The notes beneath the pieces are model-generated. The model was not told the DNA's origin. It searched no databases and saw nothing but the letters and a program-made list of their open reading frames with translations. This document shows positions 24,226 to 32,975 of a DNA stretch of 64,000 bases, one piece after another. Source of the DNA: Variovorax sp. WS11 (GTDB lineage Bacteria; Pseudomonadota; Gammaproteobacteria; Burkholderiales; Burkholderiaceae_C). The stretch covers positions 372,001 to 436,000 of the forward strand of contig NZ_JAAGOW010000005.1 of NCBI RefSeq assembly GCF_010499245.1. The letters run 5' to 3'. Made by a program: the position numbers and the translations under genes. How positions within the stretch are numbered: the stretch's first letter is position 1; each line of letters begins with the position of its first letter.

Positions 24226-25200
24226 TCATGGACGATGCGCCATGAGCGCGAGGCCCTGCCGGATGCGGTCCTGCTCGCGGTCCTGCTCGCGGATGACGGC
24301 CACCGCGGCCTCGTGGTCCACCAGCTCGAACCGAACGCGCTGCCCGGGCCGAAGCTGGGCGAGCCGCCAGAGATCCGGATCGATGACGTTGGCAATCTTG
24401 GGATAGCCGCCGCAGGTGTTCGCCTCGGCCATCTGCACGATCGGCATCCCGGAGGGCGGCACCTGCACCGTGCCCGGCACGATGCCGTGCGAAAGCAGTT
24501 CCAGGGGGTGCCTTGTCTTCAGGGCTTCGCCATCGAGGCGATAGCCCTGCCGGTTGCAATCGGGTGTGAGTCGATACTCGGTCCGCTGGAACGCGGAGCG
24601 CGCGTCCTCACTGAAGTGCTCGTATTCGGCCGAGGCAAGCACGCGGATCCTCACCGTGCCGGCCGTCATCTCGTCGACAAAGTGCAACCGGGAGGGCGGA
24701 GCGATGCCGAACGAAGGTGCATTGCCCCGACCGCCTGCCGCACCCAGCGCAAGCCGGTCCGCTTTGCGCAAGCCGCGGCCTTCCAGCCCTCCGAAGCCGC
24801 TCTTCAAGTCCGTCGAACGCGACCCGAGAACCGGCGGCACGTCGATCCCGCCTGCGATCGCCAGGTAGACCCTCGCGCCCTGCGAAGGCGGCGCGATCAT
24901 AAGCACATCGCCCGCCATGGCTTGCGCCGCCCACCAGCTCGGGTGCTTCCGCTCCCGGAGTTCCAGCGTCGCGACGGCCCCCGTGCACGCAAAGCACGCA
25001 GCCTCGTGGAACTTGAGCTTGAAGGGGAAGATGCTGATCTCGATGCCCGCTGCCGAGGCATCGTTGCCGACCATCCAGTTCGCGATCGAGAGCGCCGGCC
25101 CATCCATCGCGCCTGCGCCGCTCACGCCGAGGCCAAGATGCGCCGACCGCCCGAGGTCCTGCACGAGGTTCAATGCACCGTTGCTGAGGATCTCGATCAT
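24226..25200 (-). CDS. pxpC: 5-oxoprolinase subunit C-like (AHS2/KipA) protein
   Basis: A 324-residue AHS2 protein, the half of the urea-carboxylase carboxyltransferase domain that works with AHS1. Landmarks are ILSNGALNLVQDLGR, GVSGAGAMDGPALSIAN, YLAIAGGIDVPPVLGSRST and GMPIVQMAEANTCGGYPKI. ATG 25200 overlaps the pxpB stop by 4 bp (ATGA); the frame is open to 25629 but only as antisense-like sequence. The family is often labelled biotin-dependent carboxyltransferase, which fits the biotin genes downstream. Confidence 0.93.
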   Translation of the reverse strand: MIEILSNGALNLVQDLGRSAHLGLGVSGAGAMDGPALSIANWMVGNDASAAGIEISIFPFKLKFHEAACFACTGAVATLELRERKHPSWWAAQAMAGDVLMIAPPSQGARVYLAIAGGIDVPPVLGSRSTDLKSGFGGLEGRGLRKADRLALGAAGGRGNAPSFGIAPPSRLHFVDEMTAGTVRIRVLASAEYEHFSEDARSAFQRTEYRLTPDCNRQGYRLDGEALKTRHPLELLSHGIVPGTVQVPPSGMPIVQMAEANTCGGYPKIANVIDPDLWRLAQLRPGQRVRFELVDHEAAVAVIREQDREQDRIRQGLALMAHRP

Positions 25201-25859
25201 GGCTTCGCGCCTCGCGCGGTGAAGCGGATGCGATCGCCCGGCGAAAGCAGGCAGGGTTCGGCGCGTGAGGGATCGAACATGTGGAGCTCGGTCATGCCCA
25301 GCGCATGCCAGCCCGAAGGCATGTCCATCGGGATCACACCGGTCTGAGAGCCGCCGATCGCCACCGTCCCCTTGGGGATGCGGGGGCGTGGCGTCGTGTG
25401 CCGCGGCATGGCAAGCCCCGGCGGCAGGCCGACCAGGTAAGCGAAACCGGGAACCGATCCGATACAGGCCACGTGATACTCCGCCGACGCGTGGAGCCGG
25501 ATCACCTCTTCCACGCCAAGTCCGGCATGCCTGGCCACGCCCTCCAGCTCGGACCCGCGCGACATGTCGTAGGCAACCGGCACCTCCAGCAGGCGTCCGC
25601 TTTCTTCGCAGGGCTGCGAGGCTTCCCACGCTTGCTGCACCTCAGCGGCGAGTGCCTCCGGGCGAACCTGCAGCGGGTCGAAGCTGACCAGCACGTTGTT
25701 GACGCCGAGCACCGCGCTGCCCACGCCTTCCAGCTGCCGCAGCCGGCCGGCCTCCCCGGTGAAGGACCACAGGCGCTTCTGCGTCGGAAGGCTGAACGGC
25801 CCGTCCGAAACGTCCAGCAGGAGACCGCCTGTGCCGCAGGAATGAATGCGAGAGCTCAT
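25197..25859 (-). CDS. pxpB: 5-oxoprolinase subunit B-like (AHS1/KipI) protein
   Basis: A 220-residue AHS1 protein with LEGVGSAVLGVNNVLVSFDP, VAYDMSRGSELEGVARHAGL, SVPGFAYLVGLP and the C-terminal GGSQTGVIPMDMPSGWHALG. It pairs with PxpC to form the carboxyltransferase-like subunit. The same family includes KipI, an inhibitor of a sporulation kinase, but the operon context favours the metabolic role. It follows a Bug receptor gene by 21 bp. Confidence 0.92.
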   Translation of the reverse strand: MSSRIHSCGTGGLLLDVSDGPFSLPTQKRLWSFTGEAGRLRQLEGVGSAVLGVNNVLVSFDPLQVRPEALAAEVQQAWEASQPCEESGRLLEVPVAYDMSRGSELEGVARHAGLGVEEVIRLHASAEYHVACIGSVPGFAYLVGLPPGLAMPRHTTPRPRIPKGTVAIGGSQTGVIPMDMPSGWHALGMTELHMFDPSRAEPCLLSPGDRIRFTARGAKP

Positions 25860-25880
25860 CGCGCTGTGGGGTGGGCTGGA

Positions 25881-26864
25881 TCAGTCGGCCTTGATCCCGG
25901 CCTCGTCGATGACCTTCTTCCACTTCGCGCCTTCGGCGCTCACGATCGGCGCCACGCGGGACGCTGCGCCGCCGACGAGCTCGATGTCCATCTCGGCCAG
26001 CCGGTCCTTCATGTCCTTCTCGTTCAGGACCGCGTTGATGGACTGATTCAGCTTCTCGACGATGTCCTTCGGCGTGCCGGCAGGCGCCACCATGGCGTAC
26101 CAGAGGTAGATTTCGAAATTCTTCATGCCCTGGGAGTCGGCAACGGGCGCGAGTTCGGGATAGCGCTGGTTGCGCGATGGCGACGTGACGGCCAGTGCCT
26201 TCAGCTTGCCGGCCTTGACCAGCGGCATGGCCTCCGAGACGAGGGCGATCATGACGTCGATGTTGCCGGCCATCAGGTCCTGCAGGGCGGGCGCGCCTCC
26301 CTTGTAGGGAACATGGACCGCATGGACCCCGGCCGCCCGCTTGTAGAGCTCCATGGCCAGGTGACTGGGCGCGCCGCTGCCGGCCGAGCCGTAGCTGATC
26401 TTTCCGGGATGTGCCTTCAGGTGGGCCGTCAGCTCCTCCATGTTCTTCACCGGTAGCTGCGGGCTGACGACCACCACACTGGCGATCCTGGACACCGGCA
26501 GGATGGCAGCGAAATCCTTCGTGGGGTCGTACTGCAGCTTGCTGAAGAGCGAGGGATTGATCGCCAGGCCGATCGTCGTCGCCAGCATGACGGTATAGCC
26601 GTCGGCCGGCGACTTGGCGACGGTCACCGCCCCCACCTGCTCCGAGGCGCCGGGCTTGTTCTCGACGACCACGGGCTGCCCGAAGCGTTCGGAAAGCTTC
26701 TGGCCGATCATTCGGGCCATCGCATCGGTCGACCCGCCGGGTTGGTACGGGACGATGATGCGAACGGGTTTGCTCGGGAAATCACTGGCGGAGGCGAGCG
26801 ATGCGGCAAGCGGTGTGCACGCCACCAGCGCCAGGGCCAGTGCACGACGGGCGATCGAAATCAT
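25881..26864 (-). CDS. Bug-family (TctC-type) solute receptor
   Basis: A 327-residue receptor with a signal peptide ending near ASLASA, mature start SDFPSKPVRIIVPYQPGGS and the family landmarks VVENKPGASEQVG, SYGSAGSGAPSHLAME, HVPYKGGAPALQDLMAG. It stands directly before pxpB in the operon and directly after another Bug gene. Two receptors for one operon suggests two related substrates, or one for uptake and one for sensing. No membrane partner is present. Confidence 0.93.
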   Translation of the reverse strand: MISIARRALALALVACTPLAASLASASDFPSKPVRIIVPYQPGGSTDAMARMIGQKLSERFGQPVVVENKPGASEQVGAVTVAKSPADGYTVMLATTIGLAINPSLFSKLQYDPTKDFAAILPVSRIASVVVVSPQLPVKNMEELTAHLKAHPGKISYGSAGSGAPSHLAMELYKRAAGVHAVHVPYKGGAPALQDLMAGNIDVMIALVSEAMPLVKAGKLKALAVTSPSRNQRYPELAPVADSQGMKNFEIYLWYAMVAPAGTPKDIVEKLNQSINAVLNEKDMKDRLAEMDIELVGGAASRVAPIVSAEGAKWKKVIDEAGIKAD

Positions 26865-26917
26865 GATGATGCGGTCCAGGTTGAGGGCAGGGATCGGAGA
26901 ACGCTTGCGGGCGCCGG

Positions 26918-27895
26918 CTACTGCTGAGGGATGTTGAGGTCCTTGATCAGCTTGGCGTAGAACTCCGACTCCGATCGGATGAGGGCCGCGAACTCCGCAG
27001 CCGAGCCGCCGGCGGGATACAGGCTGATCTCCGTGAGCTGCTTCTGAACGTCCGGCGCCGACAGCACTTTCTGCGTGGCTGCATTCAGCTTCTGGACGAT
27101 GGCCGCCGGCGTGCCGCCGGGGGCGAGCAGTCCCATCCAGTAGATCGCCTTGAAGTTCGGAATGCCGGCCTCGGCGACCGTGGGCACGTCGGGCAGCGTC
27201 GGCAGGCGCTTGTCGCTGGTGACGGCCAGCGCCTTCAGCTTGCCGCTCCTCACATAGGGCACGGCCGTGGGCGAGGTCTCGAACATGAGGTCGACATGCC
27301 CGCCGACGAGGTCGGCGAGTGCCGGCGCACCGCCCTTGTAGGCAACGTTGACCATGTCGGTTCCCGTGGCGCTCATGAAGATGCGCGCCGACAGGTCCTG
27401 GGGATTGCCGATGCCGGAGGTGCCGAAGCTGAGCTTGCCGGGGTTGGCCTTGAGGTAGGCCACCAGTTCCGGCAGGCTCTTTGCAGCCACCTTGGTGGTG
27501 TTGACGATCAGCACATTGGGCTGATCCGCCACGCGGATGATCGGCGCCAGGTCCTTCAGCGGATCGAAGGGCAGCTTCTGGAACAGGTGCGCGTTGGTGG
27601 CCACGCTGAACGGTGCCATGACGAGCGTGTAGCCATCCTTGGGCGACTTGGCCACCAGGTCCATGCCGATGTTGCCGCTGGCGCCCGGCCGGTTGTCCAC
27701 GATCACGGGCTGGCGCAGGTCTTCCGAGAGCTTCTGCCCGAGCAGCCGGGCGACCATGTCGATGCTTCCGCCGGGCGGGAACGGAACGACCATGCGGATC
27801 GGCTTGGAGGGGTACTCATCGGCGGCCATGACGCTGCCGCTGAAGGACGCCGCCAGGGCAAGGGCTGAGGCAAGTGCGCGGATCAAAGTTTTCAT
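26918..27895 (-). CDS. Bug-family (TctC-type) solute receptor
   Basis: A 325-residue receptor: signal peptide (MKTLIRALASALALAASFSG, cleavage near VMAA), mature DEYPSKPIRMVVPFPPGGS, then VVDNRPGASGNIG, SFGTSGIGNPQDLSAR, VAYKGGAPALADLVGG. It is clearly paralogous to the neighbour at 25881-26864. ATG 27895 is chosen for its signal peptide; the longer frame to 28231 is antisense-type sequence. Third or fourth gene of the RraA-amidase-Bug-Pxp operon. Confidence 0.93.
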   Translation of the reverse strand: MKTLIRALASALALAASFSGSVMAADEYPSKPIRMVVPFPPGGSIDMVARLLGQKLSEDLRQPVIVDNRPGASGNIGMDLVAKSPKDGYTLVMAPFSVATNAHLFQKLPFDPLKDLAPIIRVADQPNVLIVNTTKVAAKSLPELVAYLKANPGKLSFGTSGIGNPQDLSARIFMSATGTDMVNVAYKGGAPALADLVGGHVDLMFETSPTAVPYVRSGKLKALAVTSDKRLPTLPDVPTVAEAGIPNFKAIYWMGLLAPGGTPAAIVQKLNAATQKVLSAPDVQKQLTEISLYPAGGSAAEFAALIRSESEFYAKLIKDLNIPQQ

Positions 27896-27941
27896 GATGG
27901 TTTTCAGACCTGAGTTGAAGAACGAGCGATGAAGCCGGCAA

Positions 27942-29342
27942 TCAGCTTCTGCCCTCGGCGACCCAGCGCCGCAGATGCCATGGCGTGCAGGCCTGGTAGC
28001 CGCGCGCCACGCTGAGCACGCGCGCATCGGCATCGGTGGGCCCGGCAATCTGCAGGCCGATCGGCAGGCCCTTGTCGTCCTCTCCCATCTGCACCGAAAT
28101 GCCGCACAGGTCCAGGAGATTCCCGATGCGCGCGTAGCGCACGGGTGGATTCGTGTGGTCGACGCTCTTGAGAGGGCGCGCCGTCCATTGCGAAGTGGGC
28201 GTGAGGAAGACGTCCAGGTCGCCGAACGCACGGGCGAACAGACGCTTCAGTTCTGCGCGCCTTCTGCAGGCCGCCACATACTTCGCTGCAGTGAACCTGG
28301 AACCGGCAAGGATGCGGGGGCGCACCGAGGGATCCATCTTCAAGGACTCATCGGCGGCGAGATGGCCCCAGCTCGCCGCGGCCTCGGACAGCATGATGGT
28401 GCTCGACACATCGGCGATCTCGTCGAAGGTGGTCGGCAGCACGAGTTGCCGAAGCTGCGCTCCCTGTTCGCGAAAGCTATCCAGGGCACGTGTGTAAGCG
28501 CGATGGATCTCGGGCTGGAGGCCCTCGAGGTCCGCCGTCGCCAGATAACCGACGCGCAAGCCCTGCAGCGAAGGGTTGGCGCCTGCCTGAAGCTCCGATG
28601 CCGGGAAGGCCTGCGCGTCGCGCGTCAAGCCGGCGAACATCAGGGCCGCGTCCTCGGCGGTTTGCGTGAGCACGCCGACGCTGTCGAGGGTGGTGCTCAA
28701 CGGCACGACCCCTTCGCTCGGCAGCCGCCCGATCGTGGGCTTGAATCCCGTCACGCCGCACAGCGATGCAGGCACGCGCACCGACGCGCCGGTGTCGGTG
28801 CCGATGGCGAGCGGCACCATGCCGGCCGCGACCGCCACCGCGGATCCGCTGCTGGAGCCGCCGGGGGAAAGGTGCTCCGTACCGCCCCAGGGATTGCGCG
28901 GCGCACCCATGTACTCGTTGGCGCCCCAGGCCCCCAGCGCGAACTCGACCATGTGGGTCTTGCCCACGATGACCGCGCCGCACTCCAGCAGGCGCTGCGT
29001 GATCCAAGCGTTGGCCGTGGCCAGCTCGCCTGCGAGCAGCGTCGAGCCGGCCGTGCTGGGCCGGCCCCGCAGGTCGACGTTGTCCTTCAATGCGACCGGG
29101 ATGCCATGCAGCGGCCCGAGCCAGTGGCCGGAGCGGATCTCTTGATCCGCAGCCTGGGCTGCCAGCAAGGCCTCCTTCGCGTAGACGCCGACGAAGGCGT
29201 GCAGCCGGCCATCCAGCTGCTCGATCCGCTTCAGCGCGTACTCGGTGAGATCCACCGAAGTGCACACGCCGGAGCGCAGCATCTCGCTCATCGAGACCAG
29301 GCTCGGGAAGCCTTCGGCGAGGATCTGCGAAGCCAGCTTCAT
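27942..29342 (-). CDS. Amidase signature enzyme
   Basis: A 466-residue amidase with the complete Ser-cisSer-Lys triad: Lys86 in VALKDNVD, the cis-Ser in GGSSSGSA (about 163), and the nucleophile Ser187 in GTDTGASVRVP. Family members include allophanate hydrolase, AtzE, GatA and aryl/acyl amidases. It precedes the Bug and Pxp/biotin genes; an allophanate-hydrolase-like role, removing the carboxylated nitrogen made by the biotin system, is attractive but unproven. Its start overlaps the RraA-like stop by 4 bp. Confidence 0.92.
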   Translation of the reverse strand: MKLASQILAEGFPSLVSMSEMLRSGVCTSVDLTEYALKRIEQLDGRLHAFVGVYAKEALLAAQAADQEIRSGHWLGPLHGIPVALKDNVDLRGRPSTAGSTLLAGELATANAWITQRLLECGAVIVGKTHMVEFALGAWGANEYMGAPRNPWGGTEHLSPGGSSSGSAVAVAAGMVPLAIGTDTGASVRVPASLCGVTGFKPTIGRLPSEGVVPLSTTLDSVGVLTQTAEDAALMFAGLTRDAQAFPASELQAGANPSLQGLRVGYLATADLEGLQPEIHRAYTRALDSFREQGAQLRQLVLPTTFDEIADVSSTIMLSEAAASWGHLAADESLKMDPSVRPRILAGSRFTAAKYVAACRRRAELKRLFARAFGDLDVFLTPTSQWTARPLKSVDHTNPPVRYARIGNLLDLCGISVQMGEDDKGLPIGLQIAGPTDADARVLSVARGYQACTPWHLRRWVAEGRS

Positions 29343-30010
29343 GCCTGCGCTCCCATGGCCTTGGCAATCAGGGCCGAGGTGCCCATGATGTCCGGGTACT
29401 TCTCGCCGCCGTCCAGCCGCTTCAGCGTGAGCTTCTCGTCGCTCATCATCTTCAGGGCGCGCCTTGCGCTTGCCTCGATGTCGGCGACGGGCAGGACGAG
29501 AACGCCGTTCTCATCCGCCAGGATCGCATCGCCCGGGCGGACCGCGACCGAGCCGCAGGTGACCGGCACGCAAAATTCGCCGCCGAGCCCCAGGCTCTTC
29601 ACGGTGACGGCGGACGTGCCCTTGGACCAGACGGGCACGCCGTACTGGCGCAGTTCACCGAGATCCGTGACCAAGCCGTCGACGACGATGCCGGCGATGC
29701 CGGCGACCTTGGCCGCGTAGGCGACCGCTCCGCCCAGGGTTGCGATCGTTTCGTCGCCGCAGCGATCGATCACGATGAAATCCCCGCGCCGTGCCTGGCC
29801 GAGGGCGTAGTGCACCATCGAGCCGTCCATGCCCGGCACGCGCACCGTGACGGCCGTGCCCGCGACGCGGCGGTCCTGGAAGTGCGCCCGGATGGCCGGC
29901 GTCATGAAGCCGGTATGCCGGAAATGCCCGATCACGGCCGGTTCGGCGGATGCAAGCAGATCGAGGAGCGCCGTATCGATTTGCGTCGGGAGATCGTTCA
30001 GGACAAACAA
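29339..30010 (-). CDS. RraA-family protein with altered active site
   Basis: A 223-residue RraA/HMG-CHA aldolase-fold protein heading the leftward amidase-Pxp operon. In the three other RraA-family genes of this window the catalytic segment reads GD followed about 20 residues later by RD; here the aligned positions are Gly94 (GGAVAYAA) and Thr115 (LVTDLGEL), so both the conserved Asp and the Arg are gone, while Asp116 remains. It may therefore not be an aldolase; it could bind a ligand, act as an RNase E-type regulator, or catalyse something else. Confidence 0.85.
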   Translation of the reverse strand: MFVLNDLPTQIDTALLDLLASAEPAVIGHFRHTGFMTPAIRAHFQDRRVAGTAVTVRVPGMDGSMVHYALGQARRGDFIVIDRCGDETIATLGGAVAYAAKVAGIAGIVVDGLVTDLGELRQYGVPVWSKGTSAVTVKSLGLGGEFCVPVTCGSVAVRPGDAILADENGVLVLPVADIEASARRALKMMSDEKLTLKRLDGGEKYPDIMGTSALIAKAMGAQA

Positions 30011-30111
30011 GATGAATTCCCTGGTGTGGCTGTTGAGGTGCAGTGGACTTTAGGAGTCGCTCGCCGCTGTGAAAAGACACAAATCTGGACCCCGGGCTAT
30101 AAACTAATTTG

Positions 30112-31101
30112 ATGTTGCGCATCACCTTCCGGCAGCTGGAGGCCTTCTACTGGGCGGCGACGCTGGGCACCGTCAATGCGGCGGCCAAGCACCTGTTCGT
30201 CAGCCAGCCCGCGATCACGGCACGCGTGAAGGAGCTCGAGGAGATCCTCGGCATCGCGCTTCTCAGCAGAAGCCAGCAAGGCGTGCAGCTGACGCCTGCC
30301 GGCCGCGATGTCCTCGAGCACGCGCAGCGCCTGCTGAAGCTGGGCGGAGAACTCGAGAAGTGCGGCGAGCACGAAGTCCCTCCGCTCGATGGCGTGCTGC
30401 GCATGGGTGCGGACGAGACGTCCGCCGCTGTGGGCGTGTCCGAGATCCTGCGCCAGTTGAAGATTCGCTACCCCACCCTGCGCGTCGATCTGAGCATCGA
30501 GCGCAGCAAGGTGCTGCATGAAAAACTCAATCGGCGCGAACTGGACCTGGCCCTGCAGACCAGTCCCGTCGCGCGCCCTCACGTGGCCGACGAACTGCTG
30601 GGCTGGGTCCAGGTCGCATGGGTGGCGGGCGCCTCCGTGGAGCTGATGCATCTGCCCTTCTCGCCGGGCGATGCAGCCTCCGTGCCGCTGGTGACGACCC
30701 CGCAACCGTCCATCCTCCACTACGTGGCGAGGGATTGGCTCGGCCAGGCAGGCACCGACCTGCATCCGCTGAGCACATGCAATACGCTCGCGATGATCAT
30801 GACGCTCGTGCGCGACGGGCATGCGCTCGCAGCGTTGCCGGTGCCGGTCGTGCTCGAGCACCTGAAGCAGGGCACGCTCAAGCTGGTCGAGTCGGACCCT
30901 CCCCTGCCCCCCATCGCCTACTACGTGTCCTACCTGGTCGAGAAGCAGGCTGCCGGCGTCGGGTTCGTCGTGGACCTGGCGAGATCCGTTCTCGAGTCGG
31001 CGCAGTTCTTCATCGACCAGCCTCCAGCCGGTTCGGCGAGCACGCTCAAGTCAGGCCAAGCCGGCGCAGCGTTTCCGTCAGGCCCAGAAGCTCCGAGGTA
31101 A
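30112..31101 (+). CDS. LysR-family transcriptional regulator
   Basis: A 329-residue LTTR: HTH at FRQLEAFYWAATLGTVNAAAKHLFVSQPAITARVKELE, then the effector domain from GVLRMGADETSAAV. It is divergent from the RraA-amidase-Bug-Pxp operon (101-bp gap), which it most likely controls. A TATAAA element (30098-30103) lies just before its start. Its last 20 codons overlap the convergent RraA-family gene on the other strand by 56 bp. Confidence 0.92.
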   Translation: MLRITFRQLEAFYWAATLGTVNAAAKHLFVSQPAITARVKELEEILGIALLSRSQQGVQLTPAGRDVLEHAQRLLKLGGELEKCGEHEVPPLDGVLRMGADETSAAVGVSEILRQLKIRYPTLRVDLSIERSKVLHEKLNRRELDLALQTSPVARPHVADELLGWVQVAWVAGASVELMHLPFSPGDAASVPLVTTPQPSILHYVARDWLGQAGTDLHPLSTCNTLAMIMTLVRDGHALAALPVPVVLEHLKQGTLKLVESDPPLPPIAYYVSYLVEKQAAGVGFVVDLARSVLESAQFFIDQPPAGSASTLKSGQAGAAFPSGPEAPR

Positions 31102-31693
31102 AGGCACCCTGCGCGATCGCCTCGCGCTGCTTCGCTTCCTTCTCTTCGCGCGCCAGGCTGGCCGCGATGACCGACGCCACCTCCTCCTGCGCCACCACCG
31201 CGAGGCCGTCGCGGTCGCCGACGACGATGTCGCCGGGGTGGATCAGCACGTCGCCGATGGTGATGGGAACGTTGACCTTGCCCGGCTGGTTCTTGGCCGT
31301 GCCCTTGATCGACAGGCCGCGACAGAACACCGGGAAGCCCAAGGCGATGATCAGGTTGGCGTCGCGCACGCACCCGTTGATCACGAGACCGGCGATGCCG
31401 ACCTTCATGGCCTGGATCGTCAGCACGTCGCCCCAGGGGCCCGCTTCCAGGAAGCCCTTGGCATCGACCACGAGCACGTCGCCGGGACGCGCCTTCTGCA
31501 CCGCATGGTGAAGCATGAGGTTGTCGGCCGGACGGCAATCGACGGTGAAGGCCGGGCCGGCCAGCCGCACCGTCGGGTCGATCGGCTTCATGCCGCTGTC
31601 CAGTGCGCCCTTGGCGCCCTGGGCTTCGTACACGGTGGCTGCGCCCAGCTCGCGCAGTTGATCGACTTGTTGCTGGTTCGCTGCTGTTGTCAT
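31046..31693 (-). CDS. RraA-family (HMG/CHA aldolase-like) protein
   Basis: A 215-residue protein with the intact aldolase signature: Gly88-Asp89 in GPWGDVLT and Arg110-Asp111 in NGCVRDANLI, which in characterised 4-hydroxy-4-methyl-2-oxoglutarate/4-carboxy-4-hydroxy-2-oxoadipate aldolases hold the metal and pyruvate. It could split a 4-hydroxy-2-oxo acid to pyruvate, or decarboxylate oxaloacetate. Last gene of the operon starting at 35289, 40 bp after the aminotransferase. ATG 31693 is preferred over the unrelated longer frame. Confidence 0.88.
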   Translation of the reverse strand: MTTAANQQQVDQLRELGAATVYEAQGAKGALDSGMKPIDPTVRLAGPAFTVDCRPADNLMLHHAVQKARPGDVLVVDAKGFLEAGPWGDVLTIQAMKVGIAGLVINGCVRDANLIIALGFPVFCRGLSIKGTAKNQPGKVNVPITIGDVLIHPGDIVVGDRDGLAVVAQEEVASVIAASLAREEKEAKQREAIAQGAFTSELLGLTETLRRLGLT

Positions 31694-31733
31694 GTTGCAG
31701 TTCCTCAATTTCTGAACAAGGGGCGCGAGCGGA

Positions 31734-32975
31734 CTAAGCTGGCGCCTCGACGCCCGCCAACGATTGGCAGAATCCCCGGATCGCCTCGCACGCCTTTCGC
31801 AGCGATGCGTCGTCCAGCGCGTAGGCGATGCGGATGTACGGCCCCAGCCCGAACGCGCTGCCATGCACGACACCGACACCAGCCTCGTCCAGCAGGGCCA
31901 TCGCCACGTGCTCGTCCGTCTGCAGCACCGTGCCCGCAGGCGTGGTCTTGCCGATCAGGCCCTCGCACGAAGCAAAGGCATAGAAGGCGCCGGCGGGCGG
32001 CTCGCAGCGCAGGCCCGGTGTGTCGTTGAGCAGTCTCACCATCATGTCGCGCCGCTTCTGGAAGACCGCGCGGCTGCTGTCGACGAAGTCACGCGGGCCG
32101 GTGAGCGCAGCCATTGCCGCGTGCTGCGAGATGGTGCAGGCCCCCGAGGTCTGCTGGCCCTGGAGCTTCTCCATGGCATCGAGCAGCCACCTCGGGCCCG
32201 TGCCGAAGCCGATGCGCCAGCCCGTCATCGCATAGGCCTTGGACACGCCGTTCATCGTGAGGGTTCGCTCCCGCAGCCGGGGTTCCACCTGCGCGATGGT
32301 GTGGAAGGCGGCACCGTCGAAGATCAGGTGCTCGTAGATGTCGTCTGACAGGACCAGCACGTGCGGATAGACCAGCAGCACATGGGCGAGCGCCTGCAGT
32401 TCCGACTGCGTGTAGACCGCACCCGTCGGGTTGGAGGGTGAGTTCAGGATCACCCACCGCGTCCTCGGCGTGATCGCTTCCGCGAGGTGCTGGGGCGTGA
32501 GCTTGAACCCGGTCTCGCTCTCGCAGCGCACGACCACCGGCTTGCCGCCGCAGAGCTGAACCATCTCCGGGTAGCTCACCCAGTAGGGCGCCGGCACGAT
32601 GACCTCGTCGCCTTCGTTGAGCGTCGCCGCCAGGGCGTTGTAGATCACCTGCTTGCCGCCGCTGCACACCAGCGTGTCCTGCCACCCGACGTCCAGTCCG
32701 TTCTCGCGCCTGTACTTCGTCGCGATGGCCTCGCGCAGGGCGCGCAGCCCCGCGACCTGCGTGTAGCGCGTGTGGCCGGCGCGGATCGCGGCGATCCCCG
32801 CTTCGCGCACGTGCTCGGGCGTGTCGAAGTCCGGCTCGCCGGCGGACAGTGAGATCACGCTGGCGCCGGTCGTGCGGCGCGCCGCCACGCGATCCATCAC
32901 CCGATAAGTGGCGGAAGGCTGCGCGCTCTCGAGATGCCTGTTGAGGCGCCTCGCTTCGGATGCTGCAGCGCTCAT
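31734..32975 (-). CDS. Class I aminotransferase (aspartate aminotransferase family)
   Basis: A 413-residue fold-type I PLP enzyme. SLSAGEPDFDTPEHV at the N-terminus, the SNPTGAVY substrate loop, SDDIYEHL, and the Schiff-base Lys246 in NGVSKAYAMTGWRIGF place it in the AspC-1b subgroup. It interconverts an amino acid and its 2-oxo acid, which could supply or consume the oxo acids handled by the flanking RraA-family proteins. Its ATG overlaps the upstream stop (TGATG). Substrate not predictable. Confidence 0.92.
   Translation of the reverse strand: MSAAASEARRLNRHLESAQPSATYRVMDRVAARRTTGASVISLSAGEPDFDTPEHVREAGIAAIRAGHTRYTQVAGLRALREAIATKYRRENGLDVGWQDTLVCSGGKQVIYNALAATLNEGDEVIVPAPYWVSYPEMVQLCGGKPVVVRCESETGFKLTPQHLAEAITPRTRWVILNSPSNPTGAVYTQSELQALAHVLLVYPHVLVLSDDIYEHLIFDGAAFHTIAQVEPRLRERTLTMNGVSKAYAMTGWRIGFGTGPRWLLDAMEKLQGQQTSGACTISQHAAMAALTGPRDFVDSSRAVFQKRRDMMVRLLNDTPGLRCEPPAGAFYAFASCEGLIGKTTPAGTVLQTDEHVAMALLDEAGVGVVHGSAFGLGPYIRIAYALDDASLRKACEAIRGFCQSLAGVEAPA

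Noticed and set aside
31694..31879. N-terminal extension of the RraA gene at 31046
   Set aside because: The extra residues overlap the aminotransferase end and do not resemble the family; ATG 31693 is at the normal position.
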